A DNA stretch of 36,573 nucleotides, taken from contig JANPGC010000191.1 of NCBI GenBank assembly GCA_031423755.1, forward strand, positions 1 through 36,573. Direction: 5' to 3'. Below the pieces are notes generated by a model, which was given only the letters and a program-made list of their open reading frames with translations, was not told the DNA's origin and did not search any database. Source of the stretch: JANMEX01 sp031423755 (GTDB lineage Bacteria > Pseudomonadota > Alphaproteobacteria > Rhizobiales > Rhizobiaceae). Position numbers and translations under genes: made by a program. How positions within the stretch are numbered: position 1 is the stretch's first letter; each line of letters starts with the position of its first letter. Shown in pieces: positions 15,026 to 22,600 of this stretch.

Positions 15026-15676
15026 ATGTCATTGATCGGCATTTTCGTCATTTGCGGATTGATTATCCTCGCCACCGCGCGTGCGGCATTCATGTCCACG
15101 TTCGACAGCACAAATTTCCCGGATGCGCTGGCCATCAAGCTTGATGTTTGGCCGCTGGTCTTTCCGCTTCACATGTTCGCTGGCGGCTTGGCGCTTTTGC
15201 TGGTGCCGCTGGCAATATCGCTGCGTGGCACGCGCTGGCACAAATTGGCCGGGCGCATCGCGGCAACAGATGTCTTGCTCGCCGCTGCCACATCCATTCC
15301 AGTGGCGCTTGCCCATCCCGTGACACCGTGGGCGGCGGCAGGCTTTGGCGCGCAGGGACTTTTATGGATGCTGTTTCTGGCGCTCGGCATCCTCCATATC
15401 CGGCAACGGCGCATTGGCGACCATCAACACATGATGTTGCTGATGGCGGCGGTCACGTCAGGCGCAATTTTCTTCCGGTTTTTCCTGTATCTCTGGAAGG
15501 AATCGGGCACTGACATTCCCTTCCACACTTTCTATTCGCTCAATGCATGGGTCGCCTGGTCCTTGCCGCTCCTTGCCATGCAAGCCTATCTGCATCACAA
15601 AAAACGCCGCAAACCCGCCCCCCTCACAAATCCAGCGCCGCCTGCCCTGCCTGCTTCTCCTTCGGCGCTTTCTTGA
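15026..15676 (+). CDS. DUF2306-like integral membrane protein
   Basis: A membrane protein of 216 residues resembling DUF2306: hydrophobic segments SLIGIFVICGLIILATARAA, VFPLHMFAGGLALLLVPLAI, then RWHKLAGRIAATDVLLAAAT, GAQGLLWMLFLALGILHIRQ, and the histidine-containing loop RRIGDHQHMMLLMAAVTSGA. The histidines HM, HKL, HQH lie near membrane edges, as in haem-like or redox membrane proteins, but function is unknown. Start is uncertain (in-frame ATGs at 14888, 14966, 15026); 15026 gives the normal N-terminal helix. The last roughly 17 codons (15624-15676) are the antisense of the methyltransferase remnant, so the C-terminus may be newly acquired. Confidence 0.75.
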   Translation: MSLIGIFVICGLIILATARAAFMSTFDSTNFPDALAIKLDVWPLVFPLHMFAGGLALLLVPLAISLRGTRWHKLAGRIAATDVLLAAATSIPVALAHPVTPWAAAGFGAQGLLWMLFLALGILHIRQRRIGDHQHMMLLMAAVTSGAIFFRFFLYLWKESGTDIPFHTFYSLNAWVAWSLPLLAMQAYLHHKKRRKPAPLTNPAPPALPASPSALS

Positions 15677-16010
15677 AAGCCGTCGTGTCAATCACCGGCA
15701 GGCGTGGCACTTCGCGGAAATTCAATATGCCCTCAATAGTCAAAATCTGAAGGCGCGGGATGCGGCCGTTCGTGGTCTCGACAAACCCCGCCGCAGCCGC
15801 CTCGGCAATCATCGGCTTGGTCGGCGGGTGCAGCGTGATAAACAGCCCGATCATCGCCTTTTCGCGCTCGATCACGCTTTTCAGCTTGTGGATCTGATCA
15901 ACAGAAACCCCGCCGCCCTTGACCTCGATGATCGCCTTATCCGTCTGCGTTTTGCCGGTCCGCAGATAAACAATCCCGTCAATCCCCGTATCCGCGCCCT
16001 TCATAATCAA
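15624..16010 (-). pseudogene. C-terminal remnant of a site-specific DNA methyltransferase
   Basis: About 125 residues that match the C-terminal domain of phage/rhizobial DPPF-type DNA methyltransferases: KGADTGIDGIVYLRTGKT, IIEVKGGGVSVDQIHKLKSV, IEREKAMIGLFITLHPPT, EAAAAGFVE and RLQILTIEGIL. This block in intact relatives follows the catalytic domain. Here the frame opens only at a TAG (16023-16025) and there is no catalytic part attached; the N-terminal piece lies at 16546-16698 beyond an unrelated gene. It overlaps the DUF2441-like gene by 32 bases and the DUF2306 gene by 53 bases in antisense. Probably not functional alone. Confidence 0.75.
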
Positions 16011-16506
16011 GGCTGCTCTCGTCTAACCTCCGAATGATCTTTGCTTTACCCCCGATCAACACTTCTGCGCCCTCGTATTCTAATGAGACCAGAACCTCAT
16101 CGGAAATATCGTTGGAATTTGGCAAATCCACCCTCAGTCCTCGCCAATAATGATCAGCAAGGTGGTGCTGCCCTTGATAAAAGTTGCCAAGTCGCCAGTT
16201 GCCCAAGTGCATTGGTCCATTGTGGACCAACGGTTCAATTTCATACACTGCGCTAAGCACATTCAGCCCAATTTTTTGGTATGCACGGACTGAGTTAAGT
16301 GAGGGTAGCGCAAATATGCAATAGAGTCGCGACGGTTTCTTAACGAAGTGAAGCTTGCGCCTCTCCTCCATCGCGATCTCTCGGACGTAGCTTTGGTCTT
16401 GATTGCGCATGGGGTGTTTGATGCAACGCCCCCAATTTCCTGGCAACAAAATTGTGCCGATCTCGAGCAACATTGGCGCCAAGTGAAATAGTTTAGGGCT
16501 AGACAT
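15979..16506 (-). CDS. DUF2441-like protein inserted between methyltransferase remnants
   Basis: A 175-residue protein recalling DUF2441: it opens FHLAPMLLEIGTILLPGNWG, continues REIAMEERRKLHFVKKPSRL, then YCIFALPSLNSVRAYQKIG, with W- and H-rich GNWRLGNFYQGQHHLADHYW and the end DEVLVSLEYEGAEVLIGGKA. DUF2441 has been compared to ADP-ribosyltransferase-like folds, which is weak evidence for function. The local sequence is visibly more A/T-rich than the neighbours, suggesting acquisition. A weak AAGAG precedes the ATG. It is probably an intact cargo gene. Confidence 0.6.
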   Translation of the reverse strand: MSSPKLFHLAPMLLEIGTILLPGNWGRCIKHPMRNQDQSYVREIAMEERRKLHFVKKPSRLYCIFALPSLNSVRAYQKIGLNVLSAVYEIEPLVHNGPMHLGNWRLGNFYQGQHHLADHYWRGLRVDLPNSNDISDEVLVSLEYEGAEVLIGGKAKIIRRLDESSLDYEGRGYGD

Positions 16507-16545
16507 TGGAATGCTCTTTGTCTTGAAGAAACACTTGGCGTAATG

Positions 16546-16698
16546 TCAAGGAGACAATTGACTACCAAGAAAATACTGCTTTTGCAGGCATGTCCAAACA
16601 CTGAAAGGCGGGTCGAGGTAGACGAGGTCGACGCTCGCGTCCGCAATATGCTCACGCAAAACACCCAGATTGTCGCCGTAATAGAGCTTGTTGGTCAT
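16546..16698 (-). pseudogene. N-terminal remnant of a site-specific DNA methyltransferase
   Basis: A 50-codon fragment whose first 32 residues, MTNKLYYGDNLGVLREHIAD followed by ASVDLVYLDPPF, are the start and DPPF catalytic motif of amino-methyltransferases. Intact relatives continue into a several-hundred-residue catalytic and target recognition region; here similarity ends at about 16600 and the frame stops after 18 unrelated codons. It pairs with the C-terminal remnant at 15624-16010, so the middle of the gene has been replaced by the DUF2441-like gene. ATG 16698 is the natural start. Not functional. Confidence 0.75.
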
Positions 16699-16860
16699 GA
16701 AATATCGCCCGCCGGTTGCGATTCGCATTATGGCGAAGCGGACGGGGGTTGGCGAGGGCAAGATGGAGAGGGGACTGCGCCTGGCAGCCGACGCAGAGCA
16801 GACTTCTCACAGCAAGCGCGGCATAAACCTGAAATCTGCCGCAACCAAGTCAGTCATCCG

Positions 16861-17200
16861 TCACTGCAATGCCGCCAGAATCGTCTCACATACGGCATCG
16901 CGGTCCTTGAAAATGTCTGTGTTCCAAAACCGCACGATCAAATAACCCCTCCGCCGCCATGAACCGGTCACGGCGCGTGTCATGCAGGCTTTCGGCGTGC
17001 TGGCTGCCGTCAATCTCGACAACCAGTTTTTCGCCGCGGCACAGAAAATCTGCAAAATAGGGACCAATGGGAAAGTGCCGGACAAATTTGTATCCGCCCA
17101 ACCGCTTCGACTTGATCTCCATCCACATCAGCGCCTCGGCGTCATTGTCAGCCTGGCGCAATTGGCGCGCAAATTGGACGGCGTCGGGCTTTGGATGCAT
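16861..17200 (-). pseudogene. DUF559 endonuclease-like gene with a frameshift
   Basis: The first frame (17200 downward) gives a clear DUF559 domain: AEALMWMEIKSKRLGGYKFV, RHFPIGPYFADFLCRGEKLV, VEIDGSQHAESLHDTRRDRF. The typical ending, GYLIVRFWNTDIFKDRDAVC, lies in another frame and ends at 16861. The switch is at a GGGG run (plus strand CCCC, 16946-16949); removing one G restores MAAEGYLIVRFWN. DUF559 proteins have a restriction-endonuclease-like (Vsr-like) fold. Either a real single-base insertion or a sequencing error in the homopolymer. It lies next to methyltransferase remnants. Confidence 0.8.
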
Positions 17201-17292
17201 GGCGGCTCTCGTGCAGGCTCAATTTTGAGTTGAACAATGGCTGCGTGGTGAGCGCAAGTCCCTCTGCGTCGGCTTCGAGCTGCCGCCCGTCG

Positions 17293-17469
17293 CTATTCAT
17301 CTTTCTCAACCGGCGGCTTCGGCCGTAGATGCTGAAATGCCTTGTTAGCCGAGTCTATCGTTTCCTTTGCAGCGAGCCGAAGCGCTTCCAACTCGGCTGG
17401 CGTCAGCATTTCGGGCAGATTTTGCGCGAATGGATACATCGGTTTGCCGCCATCTCTCTTTCTATCCAT
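17293..17469 (-). CDS. 58-codon hypothetical protein
   Basis: A short charged protein, MDRKRDGGKPMYPFAQNLPE then MLTPAELEALRLAAKETIDS, ending PPVEKDE. The middle is a predicted amphipathic helix (TPAELEALRLAAKE). GGAGG lies 7 bases before ATG 17469, a strong ribosome-binding site, which argues that it is real; the longer ATG at 17505 lacks one. No family recognised. It sits between the DUF559 relic and a start-less remnant. Confidence 0.55.
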   Translation of the reverse strand: MDRKRDGGKPMYPFAQNLPEMLTPAELEALRLAAKETIDSANKAFQHLRPKPPVEKDE

Positions 17470-17505
17470 CCGCACGCCTCCACATTTAGAACATAATACG
17501 AACAT

Positions 17506-17808
17506 TTACTTGCCCTTGCAAGTTGAATCGCATTGTCATGAAGGAATAATTCAAAGGCAAAAAATACAGGCGACGACGACCGCACAGGTTCAGTCACAGC
17601 GCGCACGCAGTTCAAGCACGAGAACGGCGATTGGCAGAAGCGCGATGAGCGCAACGGCCAGTTCATGGATCGGAAGCAGTCTGAGGGCCCGTTCAAGGGG
17701 GTGGCAAAAGAGCCGGACGGGCGCGATACCAGGAATAGCTGAACAGCGCTCGCCAGCGGGATGGCATTTTTGTCATCCGGGCTGGCGGGCGACGGCTTTC
17801 AGTGTCCC
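17506..17808. other. gene-poor stretch with one remnant
   Basis: About 300 bases between the 57-codon gene and the end of the DUF2182 gene. It contains only the start-less remnant at 17542-17742 and ends in the antisense strand of the DUF2182 3' end. The rest shows no structure I can name. Confidence 0.5.
17542..17742 (+). pseudogene. start-less small gene remnant
   Basis: An open plus-strand frame of 66 codons between a TGA (17539-17541) and a TGA (17740-17742) encodes a protein-like stretch: FKHENGDWQKRDERNGQFMD then PFKGVAKEPDG. The hydrophilic, W/F-spaced pattern looks like a short conserved protein, but no ATG, GTG or TTG precedes it in frame. Either the start was lost or it uses an unusual codon. 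I do not recall a named family. Confidence 0.3.
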
Positions 17809-18627
17809 TCAAATCACCCCAAACACCCGCAGCATCAGCGCTGCCCCCGCGAATATCAGCACCGCGCCCATCGGACGGGCGATGCGGTCGCCGCCGGGGG
17901 CCAGTTTTTCGAGCGCGACATAGATGGCAATGCCCAGCACCCACCAGATGTTCATGATGCCGCCGACGAAGAGCAGCGCCATCAGTGCCCAGCAGCAGCC
18001 GAGGCAATAGCCGCCATGCAGAAAACCCATGCGGAAGGCGGCGGCGCGGCCTGTTCTCCTGTGCCGCGTCAGCGCCTCCACCGGCCCGCGGCAATGGTCA
18101 AGGCAGGCGGCTTTGAGCGGCGTGAATTGGTAAAGTCCCGCGCCAATCAGCACGGCTGCGCCAAATGCGGGCCGGGCGAGCGTCATGTACATGTCCGACA
18201 TCAGGCCGAGTGTCGCCAGCGCGCATTGAAAAATTGTGGCGGCCAGACTGAACAAGGCCCAGGCGGCGAGATATCCCGAGGCGAAAACCAGCGGCGCGCC
18301 GGGGCCCCTGGCGCTGTTCAGCGCACCGTAAAGCAGGATCGTTGGTGCAGCGCTTGGCACCATCATCGCGATCATCATCATCCACCACATGACGAAGATC
18401 ACAGCCGCATAGCCGGGGCTCCACAGCGAGGGCATCGCCATGTCCGGCGTTCCGGCAAGCAGCGCGCCGGCCGGGCCGGTTGCTGCGGCCATGCCGAAGA
18501 CAGACATGCCCGTGCCGCCGCCTGCGAGTATGAAAGCGGCGGACGCCATAACGGCAAAAGCGATTGCTGCGGCCACAATCAGCCGGTCATTGCGCAACAT
18601 CCGGCTGACAGGTCCCAAGTCTGGCAT
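17809..18627 (-). CDS. DUF2182 integral membrane protein
   Basis: A 272-residue polytopic membrane protein of the DUF2182 family (labelled 'predicted metal-binding membrane protein'). Landmarks: VMWWMMMIAMMVPSAAPTIL (79-98) with its methionine string, FASGYLAAWALFSLAA, LKAACLDHCRGP (Cys175, His178, Cys179) and GGYCLGCCWALMALLFVGGI (Cys208, Cys211, Cys212), then NIWWVLGIAIYVALEKL. The Cys/His/Met motifs suggest soft-metal handling, but no substrate is known to me. It starts 5 bases after the DUF1326 stop, so the two form an operon. Confidence 0.9.
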   Translation of the reverse strand: MPDLGPVSRMLRNDRLIVAAAIAFAVMASAAFILAGGGTGMSVFGMAAATGPAGALLAGTPDMAMPSLWSPGYAAVIFVMWWMMMIAMMVPSAAPTILLYGALNSARGPGAPLVFASGYLAAWALFSLAATIFQCALATLGLMSDMYMTLARPAFGAAVLIGAGLYQFTPLKAACLDHCRGPVEALTRHRRTGRAAAFRMGFLHGGYCLGCCWALMALLFVGGIMNIWWVLGIAIYVALEKLAPGGDRIARPMGAVLIFAGAALMLRVFGVI

Positions 18628-18632
18628 GCCGG

Positions 18633-19274
18633 TCAGGCGGCGTGGTCGATCACGCCTTGGCCGGTCATGTAGACCCGGCAGATATGCGCGTGAGTGCCCT
18701 TGTTGTTGTCGAGGCTTATCGCGCCGGTGGTTGTCGTCGTGCCGCTGGCCACCTCGGCCTGCCGGTATTCAAATCCGCGCGGCAGGTTGATACGGGCGCG
18801 GTGCTCCGCACCGGTTACCGGGTTGCGGATCGGTTCAGCATTGAGGTCAAAAACGTCCGGAATGCCGACATGGCCAGTCCGGCGCTCGAGATCGACTTCC
18901 ATGTCGATGGGCTTCGACAGGGTATCAAGCCGGTTCGGCGCCATCTTGTCGAACACCCAGAACATGGTTGCCATGTCCGCCGTGTCTTTGCCGGTGGCGA
19001 TGGACTGGACGGCGGCGTGCTGTTCGGGCGAAGCGGAGGAATCGACGATCAGCTGGATCGTTCCATTGCCCAAGTGGATGGCTTCCGGCCACTTTGCCGT
19101 CATGGCGAATTTCACACCGTCGAGGCTGACGCCGCCATAATGCCCCTTCTTGACGACGAACCCCACAGCCGCTTCGCACGAGCCGTGCGTCGGCAGTGAA
19201 TTGAACTGGCACGGACATCCATAGGCGCAGTTGCAATTGGCAAGCTCAAGCGCATCGATTTCCCAAGGTGTCAT
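18633..19274 (-). CDS. DUF1326 protein with N-terminal cysteine cluster
   Basis: A 213-residue DUF1326 protein. It opens TPWEIDALELANCNCAYGCP with four cysteines in a C-x-C-x3-C-x-C spacing (Cys14, 16, 20, 22), then GSCEAAVGFVVKKGHYGGV, a beta-rich core (FAMTAKWPEAIHLGNG), and a C-terminal ICRVYMTGQG. Codon 1 may be any of several ATGs (19289, 19277, 19274); GGGGGA is best placed for 19274. It precedes the DUF2182 membrane gene by 5 bases. The cysteine cluster fits metal binding or thiol chemistry; the shared role of the pair is inference. Confidence 0.88.
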   Translation of the reverse strand: MTPWEIDALELANCNCAYGCPCQFNSLPTHGSCEAAVGFVVKKGHYGGVSLDGVKFAMTAKWPEAIHLGNGTIQLIVDSSASPEQHAAVQSIATGKDTADMATMFWVFDKMAPNRLDTLSKPIDMEVDLERRTGHVGIPDVFDLNAEPIRNPVTGAEHRARINLPRGFEYRQAEVASGTTTTTGAISLDNNKGTHAHICRVYMTGQGVIDHAA

Positions 19275-19377
19275 CATTTCCCCCATCATTTGCGGTTAAA
19301 TTGACGCAGAGGTAAGCTACCACAAACACACAAAGTTTTCAACGCGGCAGTTTCGGGAACGGGCCTCACCGCCGGAG

Positions 19378-19465
19378 AGCCGGAGCGGAGCGCACCTCGG
19401 GAACCACGCCACCGGCTTGCCGCTCAAGGGCGGACAAGAACCCCGTGAGCACCGGAAGCGCAGAC
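19378..19465 (+). repeat. repeat family B, divergent copy
   Basis: The flanks AGCCGGAGCGGA (from 19378) and GTGAGCACCGGAAGCGCAGA (to 19465) match the family-B core, but the central hairpin is replaced by about 55 bases of other sequence. It lies 69 bases from the next copy. Confidence 0.6.
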
Positions 19466-19533
19466 GGTTGCGTCAGGCGGCCATCCTCACGGCTTCCAAA
19501 ACTCGCTGCCGCGGGTCAAATGCTGTGATTTGG

Positions 19534-19585
19534 CGAGAACCGGAGCGGAATGGACATAAGGTCCATGAGCACCGGAAGCGTAGAC
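19534..19585 (+). repeat. repeat family B, compact copy
   Basis: GAGAACCGGAGCGG is followed by a perfect hairpin ATGGAC-ATAAG-GTCCAT (19550-19566) and GAGCACCGGAAGCGTAGAC. It is nearly identical to the core at 8461-8512 beside the capsid gene. Confidence 0.8.
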
Positions 19586-19617
19586 AAATTGCACCAGTTG
19601 GCCGCGGAAGCGGATTT

Positions 19618-22600
19618 TTACCGCAGTTTGCCGCTTGCGTGCGCCAGCATCGTATACACTTTGCCGGTATCCGAAGTCAGATAGGTCTGCGTCATGATCT
19701 GGTCGCGGTCGTTGCGGGCGACGTCTTGCAGCAGGCGCTCGAAATCATCGACGTAGCGGTCAACCGCGCCGCGGAATTCGCCGTCCGTCTGGTATTTGCG
19801 GCGGATTTCGTCGAAGGTCTGCTGGCCTTTGAGCGTGTACAGGCGACGCGTGAAGACGTTGCGCTCGCCGCGGCGGTAGCGGTCCCACAGTTCCACCGAG
19901 GCGTCATGGTCAATGGCGCGGGCAATATCGACCGACAGCGAGTTGAGCGATTCGACCACATGCAGCGGCGAGCGGGCCTGCACCGGTGTGGCTGCCGGGC
20001 GCGGTGCCGGAGCCTCTTCGCGCGATGCGCGCTGCAGCAGATCAGACACCCAGCCGCCGGTGGCAGGCGCAGCGTCTGCGGTTACTGTGCCGCGAAGCTG
20101 CGGTTCGGTCGCTGGGCGCTGCGCCACAGCTGCGGGCTCCGGCGCGCGCGGGGTTGCCGAGGGGCGTTCAATGGGGCGTTCGGGAGTGCGCTCAGCAACG
20201 CGTTCCTGGCGCACAGGCTCGGCGCGAGCGGATGCCGACAGGTCGAATGCCCTGCCCGACTTGCCAACGATTTCCGACAGTTCCTTCAGCGCGTTGATCT
20301 GTTCGGCAACCGCGCGGCGCATGGTCTGCGTGGACAATTTGGTTTCTTCCGGCAGATCCTGAACACCGCGTTTCAATTCGGCGCGGGTTTCTTCCAGTTC
20401 GGCGCGGATTTCGGCGGCGGCACGGCGCGCGTCGGCCGGCATGTCCTTGACGCTCTTGGCGATCTCCGCCTTCGCGGCTTCAATGTCGGCGCGTATTTCG
20501 GCGGTGGCCCGGCGGGCCTCTTCCGGCAGTGCTTCGACGTTCTTGCAGATGTCGGCGCGCGCGGCGCCGATCTCAGCGAGAATTTCCGCTGTCGCGCGGC
20601 GCGCATCTTCCGGCAACGCGTCAACACCCTTGCGGATGTCGGCCCTTGCCGCATCAATCACGGCGCGGATTTCGGCCGTGGCGCGGCGGGCGTCGTCCGG
20701 CATGGTCGCGACGCCCTTGGCAATATCGGCGCGGGCGGTCTCGATCTCGGCACGGATTTCGTCGGTGGCGCGGCGGGCGTCGGCGGGCATGGTCGCAACG
20801 CCCCTGGCAATATCGGCGCGGGCGGTTTCAATCTCGGCGCGGATTTCGTCGGTGGCGCGGCGCGTGTCGGCGGGCATATCCTCAACGCCCTTGCGGATGT
20901 CGGCCTTGGCCGCCTCGATCTCGGCGCGGATTTCCTGCGCAGTCTGGCGCATGTCCTGCGTTGCCTCGGCAAAGCGGGTCGTCGCCTGTTCGACCACTTC
21001 GGCCAGCGAATGCTTCATGGCCTGCGTGGACGAGCCGGCGCGGTTTTCGGCCTTGTCGAACGCTGCCGTCACCAGGCTTTCGAATGCGCGCAAGTTGTTT
21101 TCGATCTCTTCCGAGCGGCTTACCAGCCCGATGGACAGCTTCTCGAGCGCATCCTGGCGGTCGCCGAGCGTGATTGACAGGCTCGACTGTGCCGCGCCGA
21201 GCAATTCGGAGGCGGAGGCCAGAACGCGGCCATGCTCGTCAAACCGGCTGGCAATCGAGGCGACTTCCTTCAACGTGCCGGACGACAGGTCCGACAGGCG
21301 GTTGACGTTGCTTTCGAGCATGCGGGCGGATGTCGACAGCGCGGTCGTTGCCTTCTCGCTCGTTTCGGAGAAGTTGGCCGTGGTACCGGACAGCTGCAAA
21401 TCAACGGACATCAGATTGTTCTGCGCCATGTCGATCAGCTGGCCAAGCTTGGAGTTGGACGCGGCGAGACGGTCAATGAGGTCCGTCACATTGCCAGCCA
21501 GATCTTCGCGGGCCATACCCATGGCTTCGACGGTTTCGGCTGTGCGCGTGGCCAGCATCTGGACCATTGCCGCGTTTTCGGAGCGCAGCTTCTCGGTGGC
21601 AGCCTTAGTGGCCAATTCGAGCTGTTCGGCGACAGCGGTTCCGCTCTCTGCCATTTGCGCGACCAAAGGACGCGCCGTCTCGTCGAGTATCCGCACAATC
21701 TCCTGCGACCGGCTGGAAAGTAGGTCGGCCAATTCCTGAGTCTTGCCGTCAAGCAGGTAGGCGGTGCGTGTCGCTTCCGAACCAATAGCCTGGTTCAGCG
21801 CAGAAATGGCGGACGAGGACGCGTTGGCGCGCGCGTCAAGCTCGGCCGAAACCTGGTGCACCCGCGCCATGATGCGCTGATCCGCCCCGTCGAGCGCAGC
21901 AATGATCTCGTCAGACTGACCGGAGAAGGCGCGGGCATGCTCTTCGGCCCGTGCTGCAAGCCGCTGTTCGGTCTCGGCAATGCGCGAGGCCAGCCTTTCT
22001 GCAAAGTCGGAAGCCTGCTGCTCAAGCCGCGCGGCATAATCATTTGACTGGCCGTCGAGCGCCGTCTGGGCGCGCAGGGTTTCTTCGGTGATTGCGGAGG
22101 CTGCCTCACGCACACGGTCGCGCAGCGTGCCTGCCATGACGGATGCGGAGGATTCGAGCGAATTGCGAACGGCTTCCACGCCTATCTCGAGCGCACGGCG
22201 CATGGTCTGCGTCCGCTCTTCAATGGCGCCAGTCTGACCGGAAAGAGCGGCCTCGACACGGGCGATCTCGCTGCCGATGACGTGCTCGATTTCCGCGCGC
22301 GTTGATGCAATGCGGCCGATGTCATCAGAGATCAGCGCGGCAAAATCGTCCTTCGACTGGTCGATCGCCTGCGTCATCAAGGTGACGCTGTCGTCGAACA
22401 GGTTGCGCAATGTCTCTGTCTGCGCGGCGATGCTGCCGGCGACAAGGTTTGTGCGCTCATCCAATACCTGGCCCATGTGGCGGGTCTGGATGGCGATGGC
22501 GTCGGCGACAATATTTGACTTCTCATCCAGCACGGCGCGAAGTTCATCTGTGCGATCGCCAATCTTCGCAGTCATTCCGACGACACGACTGTCAAGCACA

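Larger units (their letters stand above)
19290..19617. other. intergenic repeat-rich stretch between DUF1326 and gpr
   Basis: About 330 bases without a gene. It holds two family-B repeat copies (19378-19465, 19534-19585). The part near 19300 is upstream of DUF1326 and should hold its promoter, but I see no clear one. Confidence 0.7.

Noticed and set aside
17342..17923. A 193-codon plus-strand frame
   Set aside because: It runs antisense through the 57-codon gene and the DUF2182 gene and has a serine/proline-rich shadow composition.
19417..21739. Long plus-strand open frames (up to 586 codons) opposite gpr
   Set aside because: They mirror the repetitive, GC-rich codon pattern of the gpr gene on the other strand and show repeated low-complexity translation, with no family match.
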